A stretch of 64,000 bases of DNA, taken from the NCBI RefSeq assembly GCF_965638725.1, contig NC_134982.1, forward strand, positions 41,220,799 through 41,284,798, written 5' to 3'. The position numbers and the translations under genes are program-made. This document shows, piece by piece, positions 1 to 13,500 of the stretch; position 1 is the stretch's first letter, and every line of letters starts with the position of its first letter. This DNA comes from Aptenodytes patagonicus (lineage: Eukaryota; Chordata; Aves; Sphenisciformes; Spheniscidae). The notes beneath the pieces are model-generated. The model saw only the letters and a list, made by a program, of their open reading frames with translations, did not search any database and was not told the origin of the DNA.

Positions 1-1409
1 CTGAATGCAGTTTTCTGGGTCACAGATAAGTGATGAGGTATTTGACAACATTCTGACAGATTCTGAAGAAAAGTAATTCTTTTTAATCTGGTAGATTTTA
101 GCTACCTCATGTAGGTGGCTGGTCTGTATTACCTTGTAGTAATGACTGTGCTATTTGTAGAGATCCTTCCTATCTTTTTCCAAACTTCCTGGAAAGAACT
201 TTGGGAAGTTCTGTGGGCCTCCTGCCTAGCAGGTCCGTGCTGGGCTTTCCAAGCCACTTACCCACCCCACTCTTGGCTTTTGTTGTTGGCTACCAACATC
301 AGTTAAAGATTCAAGATCTGGTTCACATTTAGAACAATTGACTTTGGTGTTGACTTAGTCAACTCTGCTGACTTAGTCAACCTTGATAGAGATCTCCCTG
401 GAGGATACTCCAGCAACCAGCAGTACAAAAAAAAAAAGTTTGAAAGAAATCCTGTAAAAAATGCATCCAAATTGCTCAGGGAAATGTGCCATGTATAGAT
501 TCCTCCTTTTTATCTTGAAATTTGTTTTTAATTTCTAACAAAAAAACCAGACTAAACCTCCCTTTTATGTCATTGTTTTCCTGGGAAAACTTTTACAAGA
601 ATTGTGAAATATAGAAGAATTCCAAGTACTAAAAGCTTTTTCTCAAGAGATTTTTAGTTGAGTTTTTTATATCCTTGCACCCTTGCACAGAAAAGTTTCC
701 TATAATTCATTGTAATTTTCCTGCTATAGTGAAAGCCAAATGATAAATAATAAATTATGCTATAAAAAACATTAATGGACTGACAAATTAGCTTGCTTAA
801 TGCAAAGACAATGCTTAGACTTCAGAATATTTAGGCTTAGCATTTTAAACCTGATCAATTAGTCAATTGTTAAAAATATTTTAAATACAAATGTTCCTTA
901 AAACTTTCAAAAACAAATGCATTGATTTGTCTTCCTCAATAAAAAAATTGTGTTCATTTTATGAAACATCCTAAGGAACAGATTTTTCTAACCTGTTCTT
1001 CATCACACCAGTTGAGTACTTAAATATTTAACTTATAGATTTGGGCATCTTTTTCTACATAAAAGAGATTAAATTGCATCAGCAGTGTAATTGGTGGGTG
1101 CATCCCCAATTACAGACACTAGAAGGTAGAGGGTTTGAAAATCTAAATTTTAAAAATAGAGTTCCTTAATATGTTTTTATTTTAGAAGCTTTGAGAACCT
1201 GTTTCTCATAAAACTTCACATTGCTGAAATGATAGCAGATGTGTTTGAAAGAAAATAACACATGTATCTAAAATTACTGTATTAATTCTGATTAGATTAG
1301 GGTTGGTGTCTCTTATTTATCTTGCAAAACACCTTGCATGTTTAACAACCAACAAGACTGATGACAGAATTAATTATTGATTATAAAAGTTTCTCTGTTT
1401 TCCCCACAG
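1..1409 (+). other. ALDH1A1: ALDH1A1 intron 2 (3' part)
   Basis: Noncoding AT-rich sequence ending in a good polypyrimidine tract and CAG at 1407-1409. Short reading frames here have no family resemblance. The one structured item is a pair of TGACTTAGTCAAC palindrome-type motifs at 349-381, listed separately. The left boundary is the window edge. Confidence 0.85.
349..381. repeat. Paired palindromic TGACTTAGTCA motifs
   Basis: GTTGACTTAGTCAAC at 349-363 is an odd-length perfect palindrome around a central base. A second copy, TGACTTAGTCAAC, is at 369-381, 18 bases further on. The core resembles extended AP-1/Maf-type half-site arrangements. It is seen directly in the sequence; a regulatory role is only inferred. 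Confidence 0.5.
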
Positions 1410-1550
1410 GCAGATGTAGACAAGGCTGTTAAAGCAGCTAGAAAAGCTTTTGAGCTTGGGTCACCTTGGCGTACAATGGATGCTTCAGAGCGAGGAAGGC
1501 TCTTGAATAAACTAGCTGACTTAGTTGAAAGAGATCGACTGATTTTAGCT
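1410..1550 (+). CDS. ALDH1A1: ALDH1A1 exon 3
   Basis: 141 bases, 47 codons, entering and leaving at phase 0. It starts [20 protein letters not shown] after CCCCACAG and ends RDRLILA before GTGAGT. This is part of the N-terminal NAD-binding domain, aligned from memory to human residues of about 58-104. Confidence 0.96.
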
Positions 1551-4500
1551 GTGAGTATGATACATGAACAAAAAGACTGGGAAAAAAGCCTATATCCTGA
1601 TTTTTAAAGAAAGATATAAGCAAGTGTAACATGCTAAATCCTTGGAAAGTCAGGCTGTCTCAATACTTGTTTTTCATATGTATTGCAAATGGATCTCATT
1701 AAACTGGCTTGCACTCTGGTCTATTAACATCTCACATCTACAAAGTACTTGAGTATTTGGTTAGCTTTAAGATGATACTTAAGCTGCCTACAATCGATGC
1801 AATTTCAATTGTTAATTCTTAAGGACACACTAACATAGACCACGTGCTTAACACTTGTCTAAACCAAGACCTGAATCAGGCCTAAACTCAAAGTCCAGCT
1901 CAGCACTTACAGATGATACAAGTCAGAACTGGGAGAAATTTTGAATTTCAAGGCTATATATTTTGTCATCACTGGTCCTTCATTAACTCTAGCTTGCAAC
2001 AGGCAATGAGTGAAAAACCTTAACCAGAACCAAAGGCAGCAATGAATTACTTATTACTAGGATGAACATGGGGGGTGGAGAATGATGTCCTGTCTTCACC
2101 AACTACTGTGTATTAGCCATTTTACCAGTTTTAACAGCAGACGGGTTGTAGCACCACCATCTCCTGATTGTGCACTGAGGCAAGAAAGGACATTTAAAAT
2201 AGAAATGCACCACCAATTTGGTAAAGTGTTGTACCCCCCCTCTTCTTTTAAACCCCACATATGATGCTACCATTAAGATGTTCTCTTTGCTATTTCAAGC
2301 GCCTTCTGGAATTAACATTTAGGCAGGATATTTTTTTGCATTGTCCTGAAAATGAACCGTGGTTTTCTGCCAACAGTGACAAAAATTTAAGAGAGCAGGA
2401 GGAGTATCCAACATTCAGGATCATCACTCAGATTCATCTAGTCACAATTTGAAGTATTTAGCCATTAGCTACAAACCACACCATTGATAAGCTCATAAAA
2501 TTTGAACTTTCAAAATATGTAAAACCTGCAAAGAATCATTGCCCATTCTATTGTCCTTATGGTTGTAGTATAGGAAGACACTTGCACGTGTCCCAAACAG
2601 TTTTTTAAAAGAAAAATGAAAATTCAAAGGAACTGAGGTTATTTCCTTGAACTCCAAAGTCTGCAACTATCAAATTCATACTTTTCTTCAACCAAGTTAT
2701 TTCTCTAAATGAATCTTGTCACCTTGATAGGGACTGATAATCATCTTGTTTCTCAGGAGAAAACTTGGGTGGCTAGAACTTATGTCCTTAACAATGCTAG
2801 CTTTATTGGAGTTGAGAGAGACAAAATTTTAAGAGAGTTATATTTTTAATCGGAAAAGTATGCCCCCTTGTCAGTTAAATACTGGATAAGCTGGCATTTG
2901 CTTCTTTATTGTACAGCCTAAAGCATTACACATGCAAAGAGTATGGAGAAATAATCTTTTTTCCACAGGAAAGCTGAAACATTAAGTTAGTTTTTGTTCC
3001 CATGTGCCATTTTCATAATATGAAAGTATTGCTTTTCTCTGGGGCCCCTCCCAAGTTTCTATTTTACTGACTTTGTTTTTATTTCCTACACCTTACTCAC
3101 ATTATTGACTACTTTTCCCTTTTAGATAAGGTGTGTTCGAATGAAGTGCTTTTCAGACTTCATCAAACTGAAGAGAGATTTCCTCCACTCACAGCTTATC
3201 CTAACTGCAGGACTAGTACTATAGAATAGCAAATAGTCTTGTTAACACTAGAGGTCAAAATAGACCCCCAAAGCTCATTTTCCTGTGTTCGTCCATCTGG
3301 CCAGGATCAAAATTATTCCATTTCAGTGCTTCATATAATGATAAGATGCCTCTTCAGGAGCTCCAGAAGCTCAACAGCCCTATAGGTAGGCTACTGGAAG
3401 AATAAGTCAAAGCAAGGTACTGAAAGAGCCACTGAGAATTTTGTTTCTTATGTTTCAGTCTGTTGTAATGTTCAAAGCTATGGATTTCATCAGTTTGAGG
3501 CCAGGGAAGAATTTTCTCCCATGTCCAAACAGAACAACACAGTGCCGGATATATTGCCTGGAATAGCAAGAGCATATGTCGTTTAATCAGTTCCTTGTTG
3601 CTGAAAGCCATCAAGCACGCTGGCTTCTCCATTTGTTCTGTTCTCTTCCCAAGTATGATATCTGCAATGTGTCCAGTTAACTAAAACTGCAGACTTCACA
3701 GGGGAATTGTTGGTGAAGCATTGTACTTCCAGGATCAGTCTGTAGACTCAGCCTGAAACTCTAAAGAACCTTGGACATACAAAATAACAAATTCAGAAAA
3801 GAAAATAATATTTCTAAGATCTGACTAGATCTTGAAACTATAGTTTGGGGTTTTCCTACTAAGTATCCTAACAGGATTGTTCACAAAACTGAAGGTCCCC
3901 AGTGTCTCTATGCTGGAAAACTTGAGAAAAAAATTCTAGCAGTGTCAAGAAGATGTTGATACTATTTAAGAACTGCACATGGTCTTTAACTAGATGTCCC
4001 AACAATTAGGGGTATTCAAATGACATTAATCCAAACCACACTACCTAGATTTGGTTGGAAATAAACCTTATTTAGTGCTGGTGTCTCTATGGGATCATTA
4101 AGCACTGTGGGTGCAACAGAATTGGTCAGCTGAAAAGTTATAGGTGTTGAATGAATATTTGCTGATTATTATTCTAAAGGTTTATATCTGCATGGCTTGG
4201 AGATCCTTGGTATGGAGAGACAGACCTGGCTTCAAGTAAGATCAGTTAGTTCACTCAGTTAGTAGTTAGCCAATAAAAGAAAATCTCCTCTGTATAAGTA
4301 TTTATTTATCATAGTGAATTTTTCTCAGTTAAGAGTTCTTAATGGCTCAGATCTTTCCTTTGCACATCAAACACTCAAGGGGTATTTGGGGTATTTTATT
4401 CCACACTTTGAGTCTTCTTGCTCATATAAGTTGTTAATCATGCTTTACTAAGCACCCAGAAAGATGTTCCTTAATAATTAAACAGCACAGATCCTAAGTT

Positions 4501-7500
4501 AATGTAACAGTTATTTCCAGGAAACTACTGCCTACCTTGGGTGTCAGTGCGAATAGGCCGAGGAAGGCCACTCATTTTATTTGCATCAGTTATTCACACA
4601 GACTCCTAGGTGATCTTTTCATCTACACGTGTAGATTATTTAACATAAACTAGAACAGTGTAACTGATTCAGATGGGAGAAATGTTATTGTTTCTTCAGA
4701 AATCTCACTATTACAAATGTGCCATGATCACGTTATCTGCACAGCTCACTGTGAATAAACCATCATGAAAATTTCTCATTTGTAAATTGCTACCTTGGGT
4801 TTTTCAAAGAGGGGGATTAATCTAAATGTTTGTACTAAAGTTGAAAACCTCTGAACTGGACAACCGAAAGCTAAATGACAAAGTACAAGCATGAGAACCG
4901 TTATCAATATTTGATATTAACTTTGTAATTGCTGTTGTCTGCAGACAATGGAAGCCATTGATGGTGGGAAACTCTTTTCCACTGCCTACCTAATGGATTT
5001 AGGTGCCTGTATCAAAACGTTACACTACTGTGCAGGCTGGGCTGATAAAATCCATGGGCGTACTGTTCCAATGGGTGAGTAGTTTCGAGATAACAAAAGT
5101 ACAGAAATTAAGCCAATGTGATCTGTAAAAAACTGCCTTTTTCTAAAAGTTGCGCAACACAAAAAATATCTCAAATGGAAAATATTTCAGGTAGTTCTTA
5201 ATATAGGTTATTTAGGATTTATCATAGTGCTTGTTTTAAATATTTAGTGCAGTTATTCACATTTATTTCTTGTTCTACACACCACTAATAAGTACTGTTT
5301 ATTGATCAAAAGATTTTAGCCTGTATGTACATCTAAGAAGTCTGGTAGGTTACTTTTGCATATCAATGTATAGTTTATGCAACAATATACTAATGAAAAC
5401 CAGGTATTTGCTTATTGAAGCTAAGATTAGCACAAACAATAATATTTGTTTCAGTTATTGGATAATGTATTAGGAAGAGTACTAAGAGATAGGAATGAGG
5501 AAACATTCCTTTATTTTGCTGAAATTTCATTCCGTTCCCTCTCCCATTAAGCAGCTCTATGAAAACATTGTTCCTAGCTGCCTTCTGTCAGAAGGACAAA
5601 GAAAAGAATGGTAATAAAGAAGGAATTAAGGAAAACTAGAGTGATAAATACTTCCAACTTTTTTGCATCACGCAGATCTCTATACTAGGCTTAATGGAAC
5701 ACATGTTTATTTGAATCAAAGTGAATTTTATACTTAATGGATTTGATTTAAGCTAAGATCTAATATTAAAAAATGTCTGATATGTACCTAGGATTGCAAG
5801 TAGCTTTTAAAAGACCACTTTCAAAAAAAAAAAAGGTGATAAAAGATAAAAGAAATGAGGAATGTTCATTGGTGTGCTGTGCATACCATATCAAGAAGCA
5901 GGGTTATCACTGCAAAAAGTCTGTCAGGCTGGCAGAATCAAACCTTGGAGCTATGAAGAAAGTAGATATTGAATCCAGATGTACTTTATGGTTGGCTTTT
6001 TGCATGGTTAAGATTTTGAAAATATCATTTAAAAGTAAAATTGTATCCATCTAAGTTTGGTATCCAACTTTATCTTCTTTCTGATTTAACTGTTTCTCAC
6101 AATTGCTTTGTCTGAATGTCTAATTTATTTCTTCTTCCCCTAGATGGAAACTTTTTCACATTTACAAGACATGAGCCTATTGGTGTGTGTGGCCAAATTA
6201 TTCCTGTAAGTTGGAGCCATTTATGTAAAATACAAATGTTACAAATGGAAATGCTTTTGAAATTTTGTCTATGCAAGTGCGTTTGTGAAACATTACCAAT
6301 CAGAAACATTCAGGTCCTGAAAGATAGAGACTATCCTGAGTACTCATCAACTTCTGCAGCACGGAGTTTTTGATGAGTTAGTCCAGTCCAGCCTTGTCTC
6401 TATCCTCCCTGTATATAGAGGGAAAACAAATCTCAAAAGATTAGTTTTGAAAGAGAGAATAGTGTTTTGTTGGAACTGAAAGAATTAGAAATAAAAAAGT
6501 AGGAGAGAGTAATATTCATAGCCTATAAGCAATAAGCTCTTTAGGACCTGGAATATCTGTTCTGATCTGTACAGCATCCAGACAGCTGTTTTTTTTATTT
6601 ATGACTAAGACTCATTCACCATGTTGATGGTACAAGTAACAACACAAAGAATGTGTCCAATAAGCACAGTGATACTGAGCCATATGTTCCCAAGCTCCTG
6701 TTCGGAGTGTCTAAATTCCCAGTTTTGAAGTCACTTATTTTAAGTGATGATTCAAAAGGCCTCCCTGAGTCTGAACATCCAAAACACTGAGGAACTCAAC
6801 TTTTAAACTTATTTGTGTGGTCTACACAGCTTCAGTGGGTTGCTGTGAAAATGGTTATATGCGCTAGACACTCCTAATCCACCCACCTCTTTGCACATGG
6901 TAGGTGTGAGCAGCCTGACCTGACCTGCTCGACAGCTTACCAGATTCTGAAATAGTCAGCTTGTCTATCAGGTTTGCTCAGACATGTGGATCCCACACAT
7001 ATTCCTGATGTCTTTCAGTTGAGCTTGCAGATTTGCTATCTCTTTAGACCACCACATTGATTTAGAGAACATCACTGGAATATGTTTGGATCCAGCCTCT
7101 AGGAGAGCTTGGGAATCTGCTAGTTTAGATTCTCGTGTAGTTCAGGCACAAGATATTTCAAGTAAAGCACTCAGACTCAAGATATGCTAAAGAACTAGAA
7201 ACACTAGATGTGGCCACTTCTAAATAAAATTGCATCTTGAAAGTATAAGCAATTACTACAAACACTGGCTTCCCTTACAAAATATTCAACGACTTCTGAG
7301 TATATCTTTATTTTCTCTCCATTGAAATGCGAACCCACCAAGTTGGAGGATTTTACATAAACCAAAAACTTTGAGGGCTATGTGAATGCTGCAAAACACT
7401 TTTGCTAGCTCATCATTTCCATTTCCCTTCCACTCACACAGTTCCACTTTAATGATGAAGATCCAGAAAACACTGTAATCCCTTACTTTGTGTTGTTTGT

Positions 7501-10500
7501 GCTCCTGTTATTTTTGGGGGTGGGGTGAGACTGAAAAGAGATAAGGAGAGAGATAAAGAACAGTTGCATATATACTCCTCCAAGCCTTTCTGACATAATA
7601 AGTAACTGTTAATTGCCTTTTTCCCCACTTTTATAACACTGCGTCTTTTGTGCTGAGGCTCGAGGTCTCAATGCTTCCAAAACTATTAGAAATATTCTCA
7701 AAGGGGCAACCTATTTTTCCCCCAGCCACATTGTCCCTCATACTGCTGAATATGGGGTCCAAAGGAGTCAGCTGCTCTGCAATCTGGCTGGACTGACCAC
7801 AATAGAGAGCTGCCAGTGAAACCTCCAGGGAAGAGGGCAGGGGCAGCATTACATGTTATTACCTTGTCTCCCTTAGAACACTGAATTGATGACGGATGTG
7901 ATCATTTAAGATAGCAAAACTCCCAATTTCACAACTAATCCAGCAACTTTCTGTAAGGCTTTGTTAGAGGACTAAGCTTATTGTCTCTTTAGCTTTTAGC
8001 TAAAACCTTGGATCCCCTGGACTCACATATACCAAAATCACTGGTCTTTGTATAACACGGCTTGCCAGTTGCTTTTTCAAAATATCTTCATTCTGAAAAG
8101 AGTTCAACAAAGAGTTCAATCACCCAGTTGACAATTTGTGCTATTATCATAGTAAAAGCAAAGGCATTTTGATGATGTATTAGAAATAGGATACACCTTC
8201 TCATCTGTCTTTCAGTGGAACTTCCCATTGGTTATGTTCATCTGGAAGATCGCTCCTGCCCTTTGTTGTGGAAACACGGTGGTTGTCAAACCAGCAGAAC
8301 AAACTCCTCTGACTGCCCTTTACATGGGATCCTTAATTAAAGAGGTAAAAGTCATCAACAACAGTTTTTTGCCCTTCTCAGAAATGTAAGAGTATACTGC
8401 AGCTGAAATGCCACAGAGGTAATATAAGTCAAGCTGTCCTCTGCAAGTACTTCTCATTGCATGTCTAGCCTTGTACTATGGAACTTACCTCACTGTAAAC
8501 CAGTGAAGCAAATCCAGGGCAAAAGCATGCATATCTTTCAGCCTAGTCCACACACACAAAAAAAACCACAATAGCAATTCAGTAAACTCCATTCCTCGGC
8601 AGACATATTTGTATTACAAAAGCACAGTACCTTTCAAAGTCAAAAAAACCAAGGAGTCAAGAGTGGAGTACTTAGAGGTGGGTGGCAATGACTTTATTAG
8701 CATAGTTATCACAGAAAAGGCCCTGTTTGTACAGCTAATTATTATTATTTTTTTAATTAAATAAACTTTTCATCCACCTGGGTTTATTATCGGCAGGGAT
8801 TTGTAAAATTGAACTGGTAACTGCTGCCAAACTTGTGAACTCTCTTCACACAGAAACTGGGAGAATACACTTTGTTCTCTTGAACTCAAGGAGTGTGGTA
8901 GTTTCTCCAGTGTCTCTAAAGTTACATTGACTATTGTGTCCAGCCCAGCAAACACCCAAAGAACAGTTAAATAGTTTAGCTATCTTGCTTCCCAATAAAA
9001 TCAACAAATGTAATCTAACATGTTTGAAGAGTTGGCACAGATGTCAATAATCACCAGCACAGTAACCTTGCAGAGTGTTAATGGAAATTACTTGGCACAT
9101 TTTATTATTCTGCTTCAAAACAATGATTCAGCAGAGTATACTGACTGGTTATGTGTTAATATTTCACAGAAACTAAATGACTATCAGGAAGGAGCCAAGT
9201 CCTGCTGTTATTGCATCACACAGTAAATGCTATTAGATAATATCAGGGAGGAGGAATTGCTTTAAAAAAAATATTGGTGATACCTTCTGTATTCATTTTT
9301 AACAATAAGTATCAGAAAGTATATTTCTCTGAAAGAGCAACTTTACAGGGAAAGTAACTCAGTTCTGCTCCAAGTTCAATGAAATATCTATTCTGATATT
9401 CTGATTTCCTGAAAGGAGATCTCATAAGTGGGAATGTGATCAGTGGTCCATTTTGTATGCACACGTACAACGGTTACAGAGTGGTAATGACTGGTATAAG
9501 GCTAGAGCATTTTTAGTAAAAGGCAAGATGATTCTCATTTTACCTATTCTTTCAGTGTTCAACTGGATGAGAAGCTTAAGAATGTAATTGTTAAATGTCT
9601 TTGATGTATTATCTGGTAGGTATTATGGAGCCTTAAAAAAAGACAAATATTTATCTTATCAAGTCCTTCAAGACTTATTCACCCAAATGTAGCTGAGTTT
9701 TAATTTACACCCAGGTTACCCAAATAAAGTTGGAGCCCAAATTTCTGATAGTGATCAAAACCTCAGTGATCACTTCAGTAGCTGCTTTAGACTTGTTGTG
9801 AAACCATCTGAAGATCTAATTTAACTTTCTACTTCTCAAGTGTCCACATTAAAAAAAAACATAGTCACTTTTTCTAATCCTCACTATCCTTCTTAATAGT
9901 CCACACAAGGCTCCTTTGCTCATATGTAGAGAATAGCTTCTAATACAGACATAGAAATTAAATGCCCAAAATCAGACAGTATGAATTAGTCCCATAAAAA
10001 ATATTCTTACTTTTCTCTACAAATTAAGTATGAAACAGAATGCTAAGCAAATGGAAGGAACCTCATTGTCTTATCAGTTGTGGGGTAAATATTAATCTGG
10101 AATATTAAATGAGCATAAAAAACATTGATAGAAAGTATCTGAGCATGAATCTGTAAGGAACCGAAGTTGCTTGAACAAAAGTAATTGTCTGGTGTTCATA
10201 ATGCAGGACTTGAGGTTTAGGAGCTGTAACTCACCAGCTGAAATTCACTAATTTCCAAATGAAAATGGAACCTTTGTATATAATTCCAAAGTCCTGTTTA
10301 ATGCTAAAAAGAGACTGATTTAGGAGATAATACGGGAGATGCACCTTTTGGACTTTTAATTCTATGCTTGCTCTGCAAGTGCCATTGAGATCCCATAGCT
10401 GCTTCATAAGGCAACAGGAAATCCAGCTGCACTTCACACATCCATGGGAGTTTGCCTGAGAAGCTGTTGGAAGAACATAACTTATTTTGCCTATGAATGG

Positions 10501-13500
10501 AACATGACTAATACAGAATTGGTGGGAAACAATAGGTTTGATTTGGCCCACAGGAAAAACCTCTTTAAACAGAAAATTTGCAAGACATTGGAACTGTGCG
10601 TACCTCAGGTAGCCAGCTTTTTCCTGCTTGGTAGCTGATCTGCCTCTTTTGTGCTGTAAACTCTCATGTTGCCCACTCTCTACTTTCAACCCACATCCAG
10701 AGGAAGAAGCAAAGACTTTGAGTTTGAAGTACTATTTCCATAATTTTTCTTAATAAAATTTCAATGTAAGTCCACAGATCTTTAATTAAATTGCATGTAG
10801 CATGAGGGATAATGAGCAGAAGTCAGCAAGCACACAGGATGGTTTAAATAGCTTTATTGAAGCAGACGTGAAGTTAGGCAACGTTTTTCTTTACACATCT
10901 GACTGGGGGAGAAAAGGTGGCTGGAGAACTGAAAGGGGAAGTAAGACTATATGAGACATGTTCTTCTAGTCATTATCCTTCCCCAAATTTACAGGGTTCT
11001 CTCTTCCAATTCAGGCAGGATTTCCACCTGGAGTTGTGAACATTGTGCCAGGCTTTGGACCCACCGCTGGAGCAGCAATTTCTCACCACATGGATGTAGA
11101 TAAAGTAGCTTTCACAGGCTCTACAGAGGTACTATAACGAATGCAAGAAAATATAAGCAAGAGATGTGCCACTCTGATTCTCAGTAATGATTTAATGTCT
11201 AACTTGTTCTATGTAACTATTTTAACTTTTTTCTTTTTTTTTGCTGCTGGTTTGTTAAACAAAGTTTGTTTAATGATTTGTTGGGTTTTATTAACTTTAA
11301 ACATATTCAAACAATGTTTGTATTGCAGGAAAGCCCTTCAAACAAAGGCACTCAATGAGATGCAATAGGTTCTAGTATACCAAGGCTATTTTAAGTCTTG
11401 TCCTTCAAAAAGAAAACATTTTCATAACTTTTTGTTTGCTTCTTTTTTAAAAATAATTATTCTTAAAAATGCAAAAAGTGAAACAGGCTGTGCCCCTTTC
11501 TCTTTAATTTTAATAACAACAAGGTGGTAGGAAGGTACTTCAGAAATCTCATTCCTGGTTCTGCACACACTTAGGTGAGGTAGTGGCTTTTTGGTATTTG
11601 AATTATACTGATGATCATCTGGGTGGTCTTAGAAGTGTATTTGAATAAGTATCAGTTTAATAATTGAAAGGAAGGTCACTGTTAATTTTCCCTAACCTTC
11701 ACTCTGAAGAACTGTGAGCGATATGATTGAAGATTTCTCAGTGCAGGCATTATATAACTATATCCTTAACACAGTACATTATACTATCTGTCTGTATGCA
11801 TGCTACATGGAAGAGCTGCCAACTGTCTCTTAACTTCTTGGATGTACACTCCAAAGATAAATATCATTGCCTCATGTAAAGGGTCAGTACACACTGAGTA
11901 CAAGGGCTATGTTTACTCTTAGAAACCTTAAGCTCTGAAGTAACGGGAAAAGAAAACAACCCAAAAACCCAACATCTGAGAAATATCCCACAGATGTTCC
12001 CAATGGACAGTAACAACTACAATTCCCAGTGTCTCTCCAAAAGCAGGTTGACCAGAGGGTGTATTCATAGACTTTGGTAACAGTCCTCTTCTTCTGACAG
12101 TGTAATTTAACAGTGAGAAATGAAGGCAGGACAGCTGCCAGACGGAGGAAGCTATCTGATGGTTGCTATACACAAGCAGTTACAGACCAAAGCTGCAAGG
12201 ACTACAAGCATATTTTCCCTTCACAGTTTTTCCAGGACAATTCATGTTAAGTAGTTCCTTTAATTATGACATCAGTGGAAAGAAGCGGGGTAGAGGTTCT
12301 GCCTCACAGTGTCTGTTTCCTCTTCTTTCTTCTAAGGGAGAAACTGGAATAAGGAAGAGTTGGCCATGCAGGCAGTGTAGATATCTCTTTTTTCTCTCAT
12401 ACACTTTGTGCATCAAAGGGCTTTCCCATGTATAAAACAGAGGAATTTCAACCTAATGGGAGTAACTGGCAGAGCAGAAATCAGTACGTACTTTAGATTA
12501 TAGATACAAGTGAGTAGAGTGGTGGTAACCAAAAAAGCACCAGACATCTTTAGCAGTTGAGTGTGTCCAGGGGGAAACCTCTTCTAGAAAGCATTCCTGG
12601 TTCGTAGACTGTAAGTCACCTGCACCCTGACACTTCTTTTCAATTATTTTTTTTTAAATTTATTTTTCATTTCTACAGTTACGTGGATAGTAGACAACTG
12701 TGAACTGATTTTCATTTTTGAGGAACTCAGAGAAGTGTTATTGAGGTTGTAATAAACTTTTAGAGATGAAGCTGTCCTCTCCTTACCTTTTAGGTTGGCA
12801 AACTGATTAAAGAAGCTGCAGGGAAGAGCAATCTGAAGAGAGTTACATTGGAACTTGGAGGAAAAAGTCCTAACATCATATTTGCAGACGCAGACTGTTA
12901 GTAGCATTTTTATTATATGAACCTACTACTTTTGCAAGTCTCATGTTCTTTTTCTTTTCTTTGTCAGTAAATTATTTGTACTTGTTTAATGAAGGAGTAA
13001 TTTTTAATGTTTTCTGGTCATGCCATAGTTTTAAGTCAGATTGCCACCAAAAATTGCTGACTCCTGAATGGATGTGAACCTCCGACAACCTGTCCACCCT
13101 TACTGTAGTTAAGGTTCATCCTAATGCAATATGAATGCAGAACCAAAAGGAGCTAGATGGATCTTATACAGGTTTATTAACTTTCTAGCTGAATACTTCT
13201 CTTGATACTGCTGATAGGGCAAATAATGTTGAATCTACATTTCACATAGAACAGCTGAATGTGTGTTTGTCTAGGTGTACTATGCTACTCTTGATAAGAG
13301 TAGCTTTGGACATAAGTAAGTGGGTGAATATCCGTGTTTTAAAGGGCCATAAAAATCAAAAGTGCTAAAAAGGGAAATGCGATGGAGTGACAAAGGTTTG
13401 TAAAGAATTTATGATGTGAGCATTCAAGTTTATGATCTGATGAACTCTGCATTTCTTTGCAGTGGACATTGCTGTGGAATTTGCACATATTGGTCTGTTC

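Noticed and set aside
10231..10689. 152-codon minus-strand frame in ALDH1A1 intron 6
   Set aside because: There is no recognisable domain, no splice-site context and no composition shift. I judged it a chance frame, though it could be tested with RNA data.
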